In this document: positions 1 to 5,771 of the stretch, piece after piece | How the letters are laid out: every line of letters starts with the position of its first letter | Numbering within the stretch: the stretch's first letter is position 1 | Notes under the pieces: model-generated | Seen by the model: only the letters and a program-made list of their open reading frames with translations | Databases searched by the model: none | Told to the model about the DNA's origin: nothing | Translations under genes and position numbers: made by a program | From: an uncultured Bacteroidales bacterium | GTDB taxonomy: Bacteria > Bacteroidota > Bacteroidia > Bacteroidales > Paludibacteraceae | Direction of reading: 5' to 3' | Assembly: GCA_937910305.1 (NCBI GenBank) | Contig: CALEPS010000069.1 | Span: forward strand, 1 to 12,762 | DNA: 12,762 nt

Positions 1-25
1 GTCTTTATTTCTACAATCTGTGCCA
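1..25 (-). CDS. Start of an unidentified gene, cut by the left window edge
   Basis: An ATG at 25-23 on the minus strand opens a frame that stays open for eight codons to the edge (M-A-Q-I-V-E-I-K). It lies 6 bp after the stop of the preceding gene (32-352) on the same strand, a spacing typical of co-transcribed genes. The upstream bases are A-rich, which fits Bacteroidales translation starts. Too little is visible to name a family, and a chance frame cannot be excluded. Confidence 0.4.
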
Positions 26-31
26 TAATTT

Positions 32-352
32 TTACTTTTTTACATAAATTACTTTTTGTCCTGTTGGATTTGCCATCTTCCATCCGTCCTGCTCCAGGGT
101 TGTGCCGTATCGGGCGTAGTACTCGTTGTAGGAGAGGATTTGGGTACGAGGTTTACGCGGTCTGTTCTCTTTGATGGCTCTAATCGGGTCGAATTGAACA
201 AACTTACCTTCCTCCAATTTGGTGCTGATGGTGGTAAAGACATGTGTTTGTTCATCGGTCGTGAGCGTGTCCCAGAACCGTCTGGTCCCTTCTTCTTTTT
301 TGGCGCATGCTCCGTGTTCGTATAGCATCGCCCATAGTTTTTCAAAATTCAT
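32..352 (-). CDS. Small protein of unknown function (106 aa)
   Basis: A 106-residue soluble, basic protein with no signal peptide or membrane segment. The N-terminal part (about 1-60) looks helical and has alternating charge. A middle segment around residues 54-75 (V-Q-F-D-P-I-R-A-I-K-E-N, then a basic P-R-K-P-R) leads into an aromatic C-terminal part with Y-N-E-Y-Y and D-G-W-K. I do not recognise the family. The pattern recalls small accessory proteins of Bacteroidales prophages and mobile elements, but that is an impression and not a match. The ATG at 352 is the first start in the open frame. The gene follows 455-862 on the same strand after a 102-bp spacer with a GGTGGT stem-loop, and may be read through from that gene. 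Confidence 0.7.
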   Translation of the reverse strand: MNFEKLWAMLYEHGACAKKEEGTRRFWDTLTTDEQTHVFTTISTKLEEGKFVQFDPIRAIKENRPRKPRTQILSYNEYYARYGTTLEQDGWKMANPTGQKVIYVKK

Positions 353-366
353 AGCGTCTTAAAATT

Positions 367-408
367 GGTGGTGGTAAAGTATAGCATAGTATAGTCTCTA
401 CCACCACC
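367..408. other. Stem-loop between two small genes, followed by a T-rich tract on the plus strand
   Basis: GGTGGTGGTA at 367-376 pairs perfectly with TACCACCACC at 399-408 across a 22-nt loop made of TATAG-like repeats. On the plus strand a T-rich run follows (412-445), so it resembles an intrinsic terminator in that direction, although no plus-strand gene precedes it. On the minus strand it lies in the leader of the 32-352 gene, 15 bp upstream of its ATG, where it could affect translation or mRNA stability. Its role is not settled by the sequence. Confidence 0.45.
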
Positions 409-454
409 ACCTTTTCTTTTTATTCTTTTTTGGTTCTTTTTTCTTTTTGTTCTT

Positions 455-862
455 TTATCCTACGAACGCAATCCGGAAAGAATGTTTGATACTCTCGCTC
501 TCGGGATGGGCGGCGGCGAGTTTCTCGGCAGTTCGTTTGAGGTCAGCCCGCATGTCCTTGAGCTGCGCTGCTATCTGTTCCTGGAGCGCGAGTTGCTGCA
601 TGTAGATAGCGTGGTTGGGGTCGGAGGTGATGGCAGGGTTGGTGTTCTTCTCCCAGGTGTAGGACTTGGGTCGGCTGACGACGATCTTGAAACCGTGGTA
701 CTCGATGGTGCCGGTGAAGGTCTTTGGCAGTCCGCGTTCTGCGATGAGTGCCTGCACGGCGGCTTCCACCTGCGGACGAAGCGCTTTCAGCGTTGCTTCG
801 GATTCATTACATGCTACTTGTGCAGCGAAAAATTGGTCGATAACTTCATAATTGGTTGTCAT
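455..862 (-). CDS. Coiled-coil-prone small protein of unknown function (135 aa)
   Basis: I place the start at the ATG at 862 (M-T-T-N-Y-E) and not at the longest open frame (982). The longer version would begin inside the terminator hairpin at 972-1000, upstream of the likely promoter at 956-963, and would add 40 residues of low-complexity sequence. The 135-residue product has a helical N-terminal part (1-45), a short beta-like middle (T-G-T-I-E-Y-H-G-F-K-I-V-V, about residues 48-60) and a long charged helix (about 85-125) ending in F-R-I-A-F-V-G. The helix-strand-helix layout is loosely like phage Gam or Gp157-type accessory proteins. I cannot support that assignment, so function is unknown. 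It is probably the first gene of a leftward unit continuing into 32-352. Confidence 0.72.
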   Translation of the reverse strand: MTTNYEVIDQFFAAQVACNESEATLKALRPQVEAAVQALIAERGLPKTFTGTIEYHGFKIVVSRPKSYTWEKNTNPAITSDPNHAIYMQQLALQEQIAAQLKDMRADLKRTAEKLAAAHPESESIKHSFRIAFVG

Positions 863-921
863 AATAGTTCGGCATTGTTTATGCTCGTGCCGTGCGAGTG
901 GGTTAAAAGTGTTAAACAAAT

Positions 922-937
922 AACCCGGCGCCGGGTT
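922..937. promoter_or_regulatory. Perfect 16-bp palindrome just downstream of a promoter (candidate operator)
   Basis: AACCCGGCGCCGGGTT is a perfect gapless palindrome in the untranslated leader of the 455-862 gene. It lies about 19 bp downstream of the -7 element at 956-963, so near or just after the expected transcription start. A symmetric site there is well placed for a dimeric repressor. The same bases would also form a GC-rich hairpin in RNA, but no T-run follows on the minus strand, so it is not a typical terminator. The regulator is unknown. Confidence 0.5.
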
Positions 938-955
938 GTGATTCGAATTCGGCTG

Positions 956-963
956 CAAAGGTA
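956..963 (-). promoter_or_regulatory. Bacteroides-type -7 element for the 455-862 gene
   Basis: The minus strand reads TACCTTTG here, matching the Bacteroidales primary sigma consensus TAnnTTTG. No good TTTG -33 element lies 19-21 bp upstream, because that space is taken by the terminator hairpin at 972-1000. The promoter is therefore supported by the -7 box and position only. Transcription would start around 949 and give a leader of about 85 nt containing the palindrome at 922-937. Confidence 0.55.
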
Positions 964-965
964 GC

Positions 966-1000
966 ATAAAAAAAGCAGCCACAGAAATTGTGACTGCTTT
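966..1000 (-). terminator. Intrinsic terminator of the three-gene operon (1079-2280)
   Basis: On the minus strand a 12-bp stem forms between 1000-989 and 983-972, with a 5-nt loop at 984-988. The only irregular pair (979/993) is a G-U wobble on the minus strand but a C-A mismatch on the plus strand, so the hairpin is built for leftward RNA. The stem runs into a string of seven T on the minus strand (974-968). It lies 79 bp beyond the stop of the 1079-1495 gene. Confidence 0.85.
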
Positions 1001-1011
1001 ACGGGCATTTA

Positions 1012-1074
1012 TTCAAATAGAATTCAAATAGAGGGGGGCAAAACGCTTCGAGAAATTCAAATGCGTTCAAATAG
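1012..1074. repeat. Four short direct repeats, TTCAAATAG-like, helically spaced
   Basis: TTCAAATAG occurs exactly at 1012-1020, 1023-1031 and 1066-1074. A variant with the same first seven bases (TTCAAATGC) is at 1056-1064. Start-to-start spacings are 11, 33 and 10 bp, close to whole helical turns. They fill the space between the stop of the 1079-1495 gene and the terminator at 966-1000, with a run of six G at 1034-1039 between the pairs. Possible roles are a protein-binding array or a remnant of an origin or attachment region; the sequence does not decide. Confidence 0.6.
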
Positions 1075-1078
1075 ATTG

Positions 1079-1495
1079 TCAGAAATACGCATAGAAATTA
1101 GCCTCACTATAGTTTCGCATCATAGGTAGCTGTTGGCGGAGCGTTTGGAAGATTTTGCGCTTGCTCTCGCCGTGAAAACAGAGGTAACCTTTCCTCTCAA
1201 AATCACGAAGAAAAGCGACAAACTCTTTCGCGTCTTTTTCACTGGCTTCTTCGAGTTTTTGCTGTACTTGCGCGGGTGTCCAGAAGCCTGTGCGCCTGAT
1301 GGCCTCCGAATCGAGGTATCGGCAATAAACAGGCACTTCTTCAAACTCGGTGACATCCTCCGTGCTGAATGCTGACGTTTGATTGCTGACAGTTGACGGC
1401 TCCACATGGGTATGCGTGCCGCCTATAAATTGGGTGTCGATATGTTGTTCGGCGATGTAATTGCCGGCTACATAGATGTTGCGTTGTTGTTCCAT
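1079..1495 (-). CDS. Unknown protein with a likely C-terminal DNA-binding-like helical part (138 aa)
   Basis: Third gene of a leftward three-gene operon; its ATG at 1495 overlaps the end of the upstream gene (1468-1875) by 28 bp, implying translational coupling. Residues 1-32 form a beta-like, polar N-terminus with a Y-I-A-E-Q-H-I motif. A short linker rich in S and T follows (about 32-48), then a helical C-terminal domain (about 55-138) with two strongly charged helices and an aromatic end (N-F-Y-A-Y-F). The motif near residue 13 resembles one in the upstream protein (Y-I-E-K-Q-T-I). Similar short motifs occur in Bacteroidales accessory genes next to mobile elements, as far as I recall. No enzymatic motif is visible. 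Confidence 0.75.
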   Translation of the reverse strand: MEQQRNIYVAGNYIAEQHIDTQFIGGTHTHVEPSTVSNQTSAFSTEDVTEFEEVPVYCRYLDSEAIRRTGFWTPAQVQQKLEEASEKDAKEFVAFLRDFERKGYLCFHGESKRKIFQTLRQQLPMMRNYSEANFYAYF

Positions 1496-1875
1496 AATGG
1501 CAGTTGCGGTTGGTCGTTAGTATTCAGCTTGCGGCGTGCGGAACGTGCAGGCGCGGTTAAAGAGACGTGATATTGCTTGCCAATAGTCTGTTTTTCGATA
1601 TATTGCGAAGTAACGATATTGGGCCGTTCTCTAAGTTCTTTGTTTTCGGCGAGGAGTTGTGCTTTTTCAGTTTTGAGTTGCTCGATTTGTCTTATTAGTT
1701 CGGCTTTTTCTTGCTCAAGAGTTAGTTTTTGTGCATGTTCGAGCGCAAGGGCAGCGCGCAACTGCTCCTTGTTATGGAGCACTTGCTGCATCTCTATCTG
1801 ATGTCCTTTTATGAGATCATCCTGTTGTTTTGAGAAATCAATTAAAGTTTCTATGTTAAGGTCATCAGTAGGCAC
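1468..1875 (-). CDS. Coiled-coil protein of unknown function (135 aa), GTG start
   Basis: Second gene of the leftward operon. The start is GTG at 1875, 3 bp after the TAA of the upstream gene; the next in-frame ATG is 28 residues later and would remove the N-terminal helix. Residues about 15-90 are a continuous heptad-like helix rich in E, K, Q and L, a predicted coiled coil. The C-terminal 45 residues turn basic and carry Y-I-E-K-Q-T-I-G-K, followed by A-R-S-A-R-R-K. The shared Y-I-x-x-Q motif with the downstream protein suggests that the two act together. No family is recognised. Confidence 0.75.
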   Translation of the reverse strand: MPTDDLNIETLIDFSKQQDDLIKGHQIEMQQVLHNKEQLRAALALEHAQKLTLEQEKAELIRQIEQLKTEKAQLLAENKELRERPNIVTSQYIEKQTIGKQYHVSLTAPARSARRKLNTNDQPQLPLWNNNATSM

Positions 1876-1878
1876 AAT

Positions 1879-2280
1879 TTACTCATCGTTTTCCTCTGCC
1901 GTCCGCGTTCGCACGCGTGCAATCATTTTATAACACTCGCCGCCGATAGCTTCATCGTATTTATTGCAGCGTGCGAGATCAAAGATAATCGTATTCTTGA
2001 TATAATCCAACTCCATGTGGTCGTAGAGTTGTTTGGTGTTGATGTAATAGTAAGCACCGGATTTGCGGATTGCGAAGGCGCGGTCATTGCTGTCGGCATC
2101 AACGACTGCCATGTAGAGCACATGCTTCTCTTGCGTGTCGGGCGCAAGTACGACGGCTTTGTTTTCGTCGATTTTGAGCTGCTCAATGGCATCTGTATTA
2201 AATCCTGTTTTGCCTGTTTGTTGAATTGTAGCCTTAGGTTTGAGACTATAATCTTTAGCATTTATAACTTCACCAATCAT
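1879..2280 (-). CDS. Unknown soluble protein (133 aa), first gene of the leftward operon
   Basis: ATG at 2280 sits 43 bp downstream of a well-formed Bacteroides-type promoter (-7 box 2324-2331), which supports this start. The leader is A-rich without a Shine-Dalgarno match. The product has a basic N-terminus (1-25), then an alternating beta/helix pattern: A-V-V-L-A-P near 43-48, L-Y-M-A-V-V-D-A-D near 55-63, A-Y-Y-Y-I-N near 76-81 and T-I-I-F-D-L-A-R-C near 97-105, with an acidic tail. There is no signal peptide or membrane segment. The compact alpha/beta layout suggests a ligand- or DNA-associated accessory protein, but function is unknown. Confidence 0.78.
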   Translation of the reverse strand: MIGEVINAKDYSLKPKATIQQTGKTGFNTDAIEQLKIDENKAVVLAPDTQEKHVLYMAVVDADSNDRAFAIRKSGAYYYINTKQLYDHMELDYIKNTIIFDLARCNKYDEAIGGECYKMIARVRTRTAEENDE

Positions 2281-2323
2281 TTTATTTTTGATTTCTTTTT
2301 AATTTCTTTTTCAAAATTCGCAG

Positions 2324-2355
2324 CAAAATTACAATAAATTTTTGAATTGAGCAAA
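2324..2355 (-). promoter_or_regulatory. Bacteroides-type promoter of the 1079-2280 operon
   Basis: The minus strand carries TTTG at 2355-2352, a 20-bp spacer, and TAATTTTG at 2331-2324. Both boxes and the spacer match the Bacteroidales consensus TTTG-N19-21-TAnnTTTG. It points leftward into the 1879-2280 gene. Confidence 0.8.
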
Positions 2356-2411
2356 TTTTCTTGAATAAAAGTGTATGGAAATATATGTTTTTCTTGCGAA
2401 TGGTGTGAGGA

Positions 2412-2444
2412 AATAAAAAATCGCCCGTTACTCGCGGACGATTT
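2412..2444 (-). terminator. Intrinsic terminator facing leftward, at the left edge of the recombination locus
   Basis: A 10-bp stem pairs 2444-2435 with 2427-2418 across a 7-nt loop. The single irregular pair (2424/2438) is a G-U wobble in leftward RNA but a C-A mismatch in rightward RNA. A T-run follows on the minus strand (2420-2415). No leftward gene is complete just to its right in the present arrangement. However, an in-frame tail ending in TAA at 2445-2443 runs into it from the cassette end at 2480. It would end transcription of a leftward hsdS created by inversion, and it shields the small-gene operon. Confidence 0.8.
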
Positions 2445-2476
2445 ATAGGGGATCTCCACCAGAGAGAAGAAAAGAA

Positions 2477-2492
2477 AACAAATCAAAATTTA
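2477..2492 (+). repeat. Left 16-bp inverted repeat of the silent hsdS cassette
   Basis: AACAAATCAAAATTTA pairs exactly, as reverse complement, with 3214-3229. It contains the 13-bp core AAATCAAAATTTA (2480-2492) also found at 6311-6323 and, inverted, at 3214-3226 and 7045-7057. In the coding frame the core spells the N-Q-N-L of the HsdS central helix. It is a likely crossover site for the adjacent tyrosine recombinase. Confidence 0.8.
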
Positions 2493-3226
2493 GAAGCCCT
2501 TGCCAAACAGTTGTACGACTATTGGTTTGTGCAGTTTGATTTCCCCGATGAGAACGGTAAACCGTACAAGTCCAGCGGTGGTGCAATGGTCTATAACGAG
2601 CAACTGAAACGCGAAATACCCAAAGGATGGAATATCTGCCAATTAAATGAATACATCTTATCAGACAACACTGGCGATTGGGGTAAAGATGCTATTTCTG
2701 ATGGATATTTTGAAGTAGGATGTATCAGAGGAGCTGATATTTTATCACTGATTGACCTTCCCAAAAGATATATCAAGAACAAAGAAAAATTACTATCTGA
2801 GCACGATATTGTAATTGAGGTATCGGGAGGCAGTCCGTCACAAGCAACAGGAAGATGTGCATACATATCGAAAGGTGTGATTGAAAGAAATGGTAGTAGA
2901 ATAACTTGCTCTAATTTTTGTCATGCCTTTACACTTAAAGACTACCGTAAATCTACCTATTTTTATTACACATGGCAACTATTATATAATAGTGGCAACA
3001 TGTTTAATTACGAGGGGAAAACAAGTGGTATTAAGAACTTTATGACAGAAATGTTTCTGAAGAATTATTGGATTGATGTTCCTCAGAAATTAGCAAATGA
3101 TTTCTTTGAGAAAGTGTTTGTATGGTATGCTATGAGAGATGCGAATATAACCGGAAATTCCTCACTCATCAAGCAGCGCAACGAACTGCTGCCATTGCTG
3201 ATGAATGGTCAGGTAAATTTTGATTT
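2480..3226 (+). repeat. 747-bp direct repeat, copy 1 (identical to 6311-7057)
   Basis: Line-by-line comparison shows no difference between 2480-3226 and 6311-7057, a constant offset of 3831 bp. Identity stops at 2479/6310 on the left and 3227/7058 on the right, which are exactly the outer edges of the 13-bp core repeats. The duplicated unit is therefore a recombination cassette. The alternative is that an assembler placed one cassette at two sites. Confidence 0.9.
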
Positions 3227-3229
3227 GTT
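3214..3229 (-). repeat. Right 16-bp inverted repeat of the silent hsdS cassette
   Basis: TAAATTTTGATTTGTT on the plus strand is the exact reverse complement of 2477-2492. In the cassette frame it encodes N-F-D-L near the end of the product, so the same bases specify N-F-D-L in one direction and N-Q-N-L in the other. Confidence 0.8.
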
Positions 3230-3284
3230 GGTTTGGTATGATATATTATATTATTATATATAAGGGTATAAAAATTGTGCCAGT

Positions 3285-4268
3285 ATGAAAGAACAAATCA
3301 TTAACAATGTGCTGTCGGCAATGCAGGGAGTGTTGGATTGCCGGCAAATGAAGCTCTTGAAAGTTAGTTTACAAGAGCAACTACAGGGCGTGCGAATCAG
3401 TCAGACCGAAACGCCTAATGCAGAAGATAATCTATTAGTGCTTGACAGTTTCATCTCAGCCAAGCGTATTGAGGGGTGCTCCGAAAGGAGTATGCGCTAT
3501 TATCGTACTACGATAGAGCAGTTCCTAACAGCTGTCTGTCTGCCTATTACACAGATAAACACGGCACAGATCCGTGAGTATTTAGTGCGGTATCAGTCAG
3601 AAAGACAATGCGGCAAAGTGACCATCGACAATATGCGGCGTATATTGTCAAGTTTCTTTGCGTGGTTGGAGGATGAAGACTACATTGTCAAGTCTCCAGT
3701 ACGACGTATTCACAAGGTCAAGACGGATTCGCTGGTACGCGAGACATTGAGTGACGAGCAGTTAGAACAGATGCGGGACAAGTGCGACAACCTTCGCGAC
3801 TTGGCAATGCTTGACTTGCTCGCCAGTACGGGTATGCGTGTGGGCGAGTTGGTGAGGTTGAACAGAGCGGATTTGAATCTTCAGGAGCGGCAATGCGTGG
3901 TATTCGGAAAGGGCAACAAAGAGCGGATCGTATATTTCAATGCCCGTGCAAAGATACACATAGAGGCGTATCTGCGTGAGCGGACGGACAGTAACCTGGC
4001 ATTGTTTGTCAGTCTCAATGCACCCTATCGGCGGTTACAGATTAGCGGTGTAGAACGGCGGCTGAAAGTCTTGGGACGGTCGGCAGATATTGAGCGCGTA
4101 CATCCGCATAAGTTCCGCCGTACCTTGGCGACCATGGCTATTGACAAGGGTATGCCTATAGAGCAGGTGCAAAAACTATTGGGTCATGTACGTATAGATA
4201 CGACCCTACATTATGCCATGGTGAGCCAGCAGAATGTAAAGATGTCGCACAGGAAGTATTTGGGATAA
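3285..4268 (+). CDS. Tyrosine recombinase, probable hsdS invertase (327 aa)
   Basis: A phage-integrase-family site-specific recombinase. The N-terminal core-binding domain (about 50-135) has the usual S-x-x-T-x-x-x-Y-x-x-x-I-x-x-F pattern. The catalytic domain (about 152-325) shows all key residues: Arg185 in T-G-M-R-V-G-E, a likely Lys209 in the beta hairpin, His275 and Arg278 in H-P-H-K-F-R-R, His301 in L-L-G-H, and the nucleophile Tyr310 in L-H-Y-A-M-V. It is complete and should be active. It lies between the two hsdS cassettes, 55 bp after the right repeat of the silent cassette, which is the normal place for the enzyme that inverts hsdS segments in Bacteroidales and Firmicutes. The ATG at 3285 gives a standard length. 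No clear promoter or strong ribosome site precedes it, only an AT-rich stretch. Its substrates are inferred from position. Confidence 0.9.
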   Translation: MKEQIINNVLSAMQGVLDCRQMKLLKVSLQEQLQGVRISQTETPNAEDNLLVLDSFISAKRIEGCSERSMRYYRTTIEQFLTAVCLPITQINTAQIREYLVRYQSERQCGKVTIDNMRRILSSFFAWLEDEDYIVKSPVRRIHKVKTDSLVRETLSDEQLEQMRDKCDNLRDLAMLDLLASTGMRVGELVRLNRADLNLQERQCVVFGKGNKERIVYFNARAKIHIEAYLRERTDSNLALFVSLNAPYRRLQISGVERRLKVLGRSADIERVHPHKFRRTLATMAIDKGMPIEQVQKLLGHVRIDTTLHYAMVSQQNVKMSHRKYLG

Positions 4269-4273
4269 ACAGC

Positions 4274-4372
4274 GGGGAGAAATAGCATAATTATTCTAAA
4301 AATATCGGGGATAGATAGCAATTTCCGAATAAAAATGATGGGGAAAGATAGAAAATCGTTCTCTTTATTTGG
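4274..4372 (+). repeat. Three imperfect tandem repeats, exact 33-bp period, before the ATPase promoter
   Basis: Units begin with GGGGA at 4274, 4307 and 4340 and share the core GGGGAnAnATAGnA in the first 14 bases. Units 1 and 2 agree at 20 of 33 positions, including a second match TAAAAAT at unit positions 24-30. The third unit runs into the -33 box (TTTG, 4368-4371). A 33-bp period is close to three helical turns, so the cores face the same side of the DNA. This fits a cooperative regulator-binding array; no protein is known for it. Confidence 0.65.
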
Positions 4373-4399
4373 ATATGTCATTTATTTTTACTATCTTTG
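4368..4399 (+). promoter_or_regulatory. Bacteroides-type promoter of the ATPase-hsdS transcription unit
   Basis: TTTG at 4368-4371, a 20-bp spacer, and TATCTTTG at 4392-4399 match the Bacteroidales consensus fully. Transcription should start near 4406, giving a short leader of about 18 nt before the ATG at 4425. This promoter drives the ATPase gene and, with a 12-bp gap between the genes, the plus-strand hsdS. Confidence 0.88.
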
Positions 4400-4411
4400 C
4401 AGCGTTTTTTG

Positions 4412-4418
4412 AAAGGAG
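4412..4418 (+). promoter_or_regulatory. Strong Shine-Dalgarno site of the ATPase gene
   Basis: AAAGGAG ends 6 nt before the ATG at 4425. A match this good is uncommon in Bacteroidota, where starts usually lack one, and no other gene in the window has an equal site. It supports the chosen start and suggests efficient translation. Confidence 0.75.
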
Positions 4419-4424
4419 ATAATT

Positions 4425-5759
4425 ATGGAGCATGTTTTTCAGCGTAAAATCTATCAGCAAATTCTTCAATGGAAGCAGGAGAATGACGGCAGGAGTGCAT
4501 TGCTTGTAGAGGGCGCAAGGCGTATTGGCAAATCTACTATAGTGGAAGAGTTTGCCAAGCGTGAATACAAGTCGTACATCTTAATCGACTTCAACAAAGC
4601 CTCGGAACGAGTGCTGCATTTGTTTGATGATTTGATGGATTTGGATTACATCTTTCTCTTTCTGCAGCGTACCTATCACACTACATTGTATCAACGTGAG
4701 TCGGTGATAATCTTCGATGAGGTGCAGAAATGTCCTATGGCTCGTCAAGCCATCAAGTACTTGGTACAGGACGGGCGGTACGACTATATAGAAACAGGTT
4801 CGCTCATCAGTATCAAACAAAACACGGAAAACATCACTATCCCCAGTGAAGAGGATCGAATAGAGATGTACCCGATGGACTATGAGGAGTTCCGTTGGGC
4901 TATGGGTGATACAGCTACTATTCCCCTGCTTCGGAAACAATTAGAACAGGGGCGTTCCATGGGTGATGACCTCAACCGACAGTCTATGCGCGACTTGCGG
5001 TTGTATATGCTCGTGGGCGGTATGCCGCAAGCCGTGAGCGCATATCTGAACACGAAGAACTTGCGCTCGGTAGATATGGTAAAGCGCAAGATATTGAATC
5101 TGTATTTTGATGACTTCCGCAAGATAGACAAGAACGGCAAAATAGGCAGGTTATACCAAGCCATCCCCACCATGCTATCGCGTGGTGTCGGGCGTTTCTA
5201 TCCCACAGCCATCATAAAGGGTGTCGGTGCAGATAAGATGGAAGATTTGCTGATTGCTTTAGAGGATAGTAAAACCGTGAATATCGCCTACCATACATCC
5301 GACCCGAATGTAGGTCTGGCGTTGAGTGAAGACCGAAGCCGAATGAAGATGTATGTAGGCGACACCGGACTGATGGTAACACTTGCGTTCTGGGACAAGA
5401 GTTTCACGGAGAATGTGCTGTATGACAAACTGCTTGCCGACCGTTTGCCTGCAAACTTAGGATATATCTATGAAAACCTTGCTGCACAGATGCTACGTAG
5501 CAGTGGAAACAACCTCTATTTCTATACTTGGGCAAAGGACGAGCGGCATAATTATGAGGTGGATTTCTTATTGTCGCGAGGCGCAAAGATTTGCCCGATA
5601 GAAGTCAAGTCTGCAAGTTACAAATCGCACGTGTCGCTTGACACATTTTGCGAAAAGTTCTCTTCGCGCATAGGTAACAGGTATGTTGTTTGCACGAAAG
5701 ACTTGCGGCACGATAAAGAGACGACTATATTGCCGATATACATGGTAGGACTGATATAA
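4425..5759 (+). CDS. AAA_14/DUF4143 family ATPase with C-terminal nuclease-like domain (444 aa)
   Basis: Member of the COG1373-type predicted ATPases. The N-terminal AAA_14 domain carries Walker A at residues 30-38 (G-A-R-R-I-G-K-S-T), Walker B at 94-99 (V-I-I-F-D-E) and a T-G-S sensor-like element at 124-126. The DUF4143 part follows, with the L-V-G-G-M-P-Q-A-V motif at 196-204. The C-terminal region keeps a PD-(D/E)xK-like arrangement: E-V-D at 378-380 and I-E-V-K at 392-395. Length is normal for the family and no motif is broken. The cellular role of these ATPases is poorly defined; they are frequent in Bacteroidota and in variable or defence regions. Here the gene has its own promoter and is followed after 12 bp by hsdS, so it is expressed with a specificity subunit. 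A direct part in restriction is an inference. Confidence 0.88.
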   Translation: MEHVFQRKIYQQILQWKQENDGRSALLVEGARRIGKSTIVEEFAKREYKSYILIDFNKASERVLHLFDDLMDLDYIFLFLQRTYHTTLYQRESVIIFDEVQKCPMARQAIKYLVQDGRYDYIETGSLISIKQNTENITIPSEEDRIEMYPMDYEEFRWAMGDTATIPLLRKQLEQGRSMGDDLNRQSMRDLRLYMLVGGMPQAVSAYLNTKNLRSVDMVKRKILNLYFDDFRKIDKNGKIGRLYQAIPTMLSRGVGRFYPTAIIKGVGADKMEDLLIALEDSKTVNIAYHTSDPNVGLALSEDRSRMKMYVGDTGLMVTLAFWDKSFTENVLYDKLLADRLPANLGYIYENLAAQMLRSSGNNLYFYTWAKDERHNYEVDFLLSRGAKICPIEVKSASYKSHVSLDTFCEKFSSRIGNRYVVCTKDLRHDKETTILPIYMVGLI

Positions 5760-5762
5760 AAC

Positions 5763-5766
5763 GGAG
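5763..5766 (+). promoter_or_regulatory. Ribosome-binding site of the plus-strand hsdS
   Basis: GGAG lies 5 nt before the hsdS ATG at 5772, inside the 12-bp gap after the ATPase stop. It indicates that hsdS is translated from the ATPase transcript. Confidence 0.55.
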
Positions 5767-5771
5767 AAGTT

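Larger units (their letters stand above)
2480..3263 (+). pseudogene. hsdS: Silent hsdS 3'-half cassette (second target-recognition domain, no start)
   Basis: This encodes the C-terminal half of a type I specificity subunit: the end of the central conserved helix (L-Y-D-Y-W-F), target-recognition domain 2, and the C-terminal conserved helix (I-K-Q-R-N-E-L-L-P-L-L-M-N-G). It lacks the N-terminal domain, a promoter and a credible start; the only early start would be TTG at 2511. From 2480 to 3226 it is identical to 6311-7057, where the same half is joined to a complete gene. After 3226 the sequence changes and the frame runs through an AT-rich tail to TAA at 3261. It is best read as a stored cassette that becomes coding when recombination places an N-terminal half before it, not as a decayed gene. 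Confidence 0.85.

Noticed and set aside
455..982. Longer 175-residue version of the 455-862 gene
   Set aside because: The extra 40 codons begin inside a terminator hairpin and upstream of the likely promoter, and they would translate the palindrome region. The ATG at 862 fits better.
2282..2294. Possible fifth recombination core (TTATTTTTGATTT, 11 of 13 matches to the inverted core)
   Set aside because: It lies in the A/T-rich leader just before the 1879-2280 start, has no hsdS coding sequence around it and lacks extended arms. Such a match is expected by chance in this composition.
2277..2486. Minus-strand open frame of 69 codons across the promoter and terminator region
   Set aside because: It covers the promoter of the 1879-2280 gene and the terminator hairpin, has an AT-driven composition and ends inside the leader. 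It is a chance frame, although part of this region would become a C-terminal tail after a large inversion in a different frame.
3239..3263. AT-rich stretch (TATATTA repeats) as an origin or recombinase-binding site
   Set aside because: It is not a clean palindrome or tandem repeat. It may serve as promoter or spacer for the recombinase gene, but no consensus box is visible.
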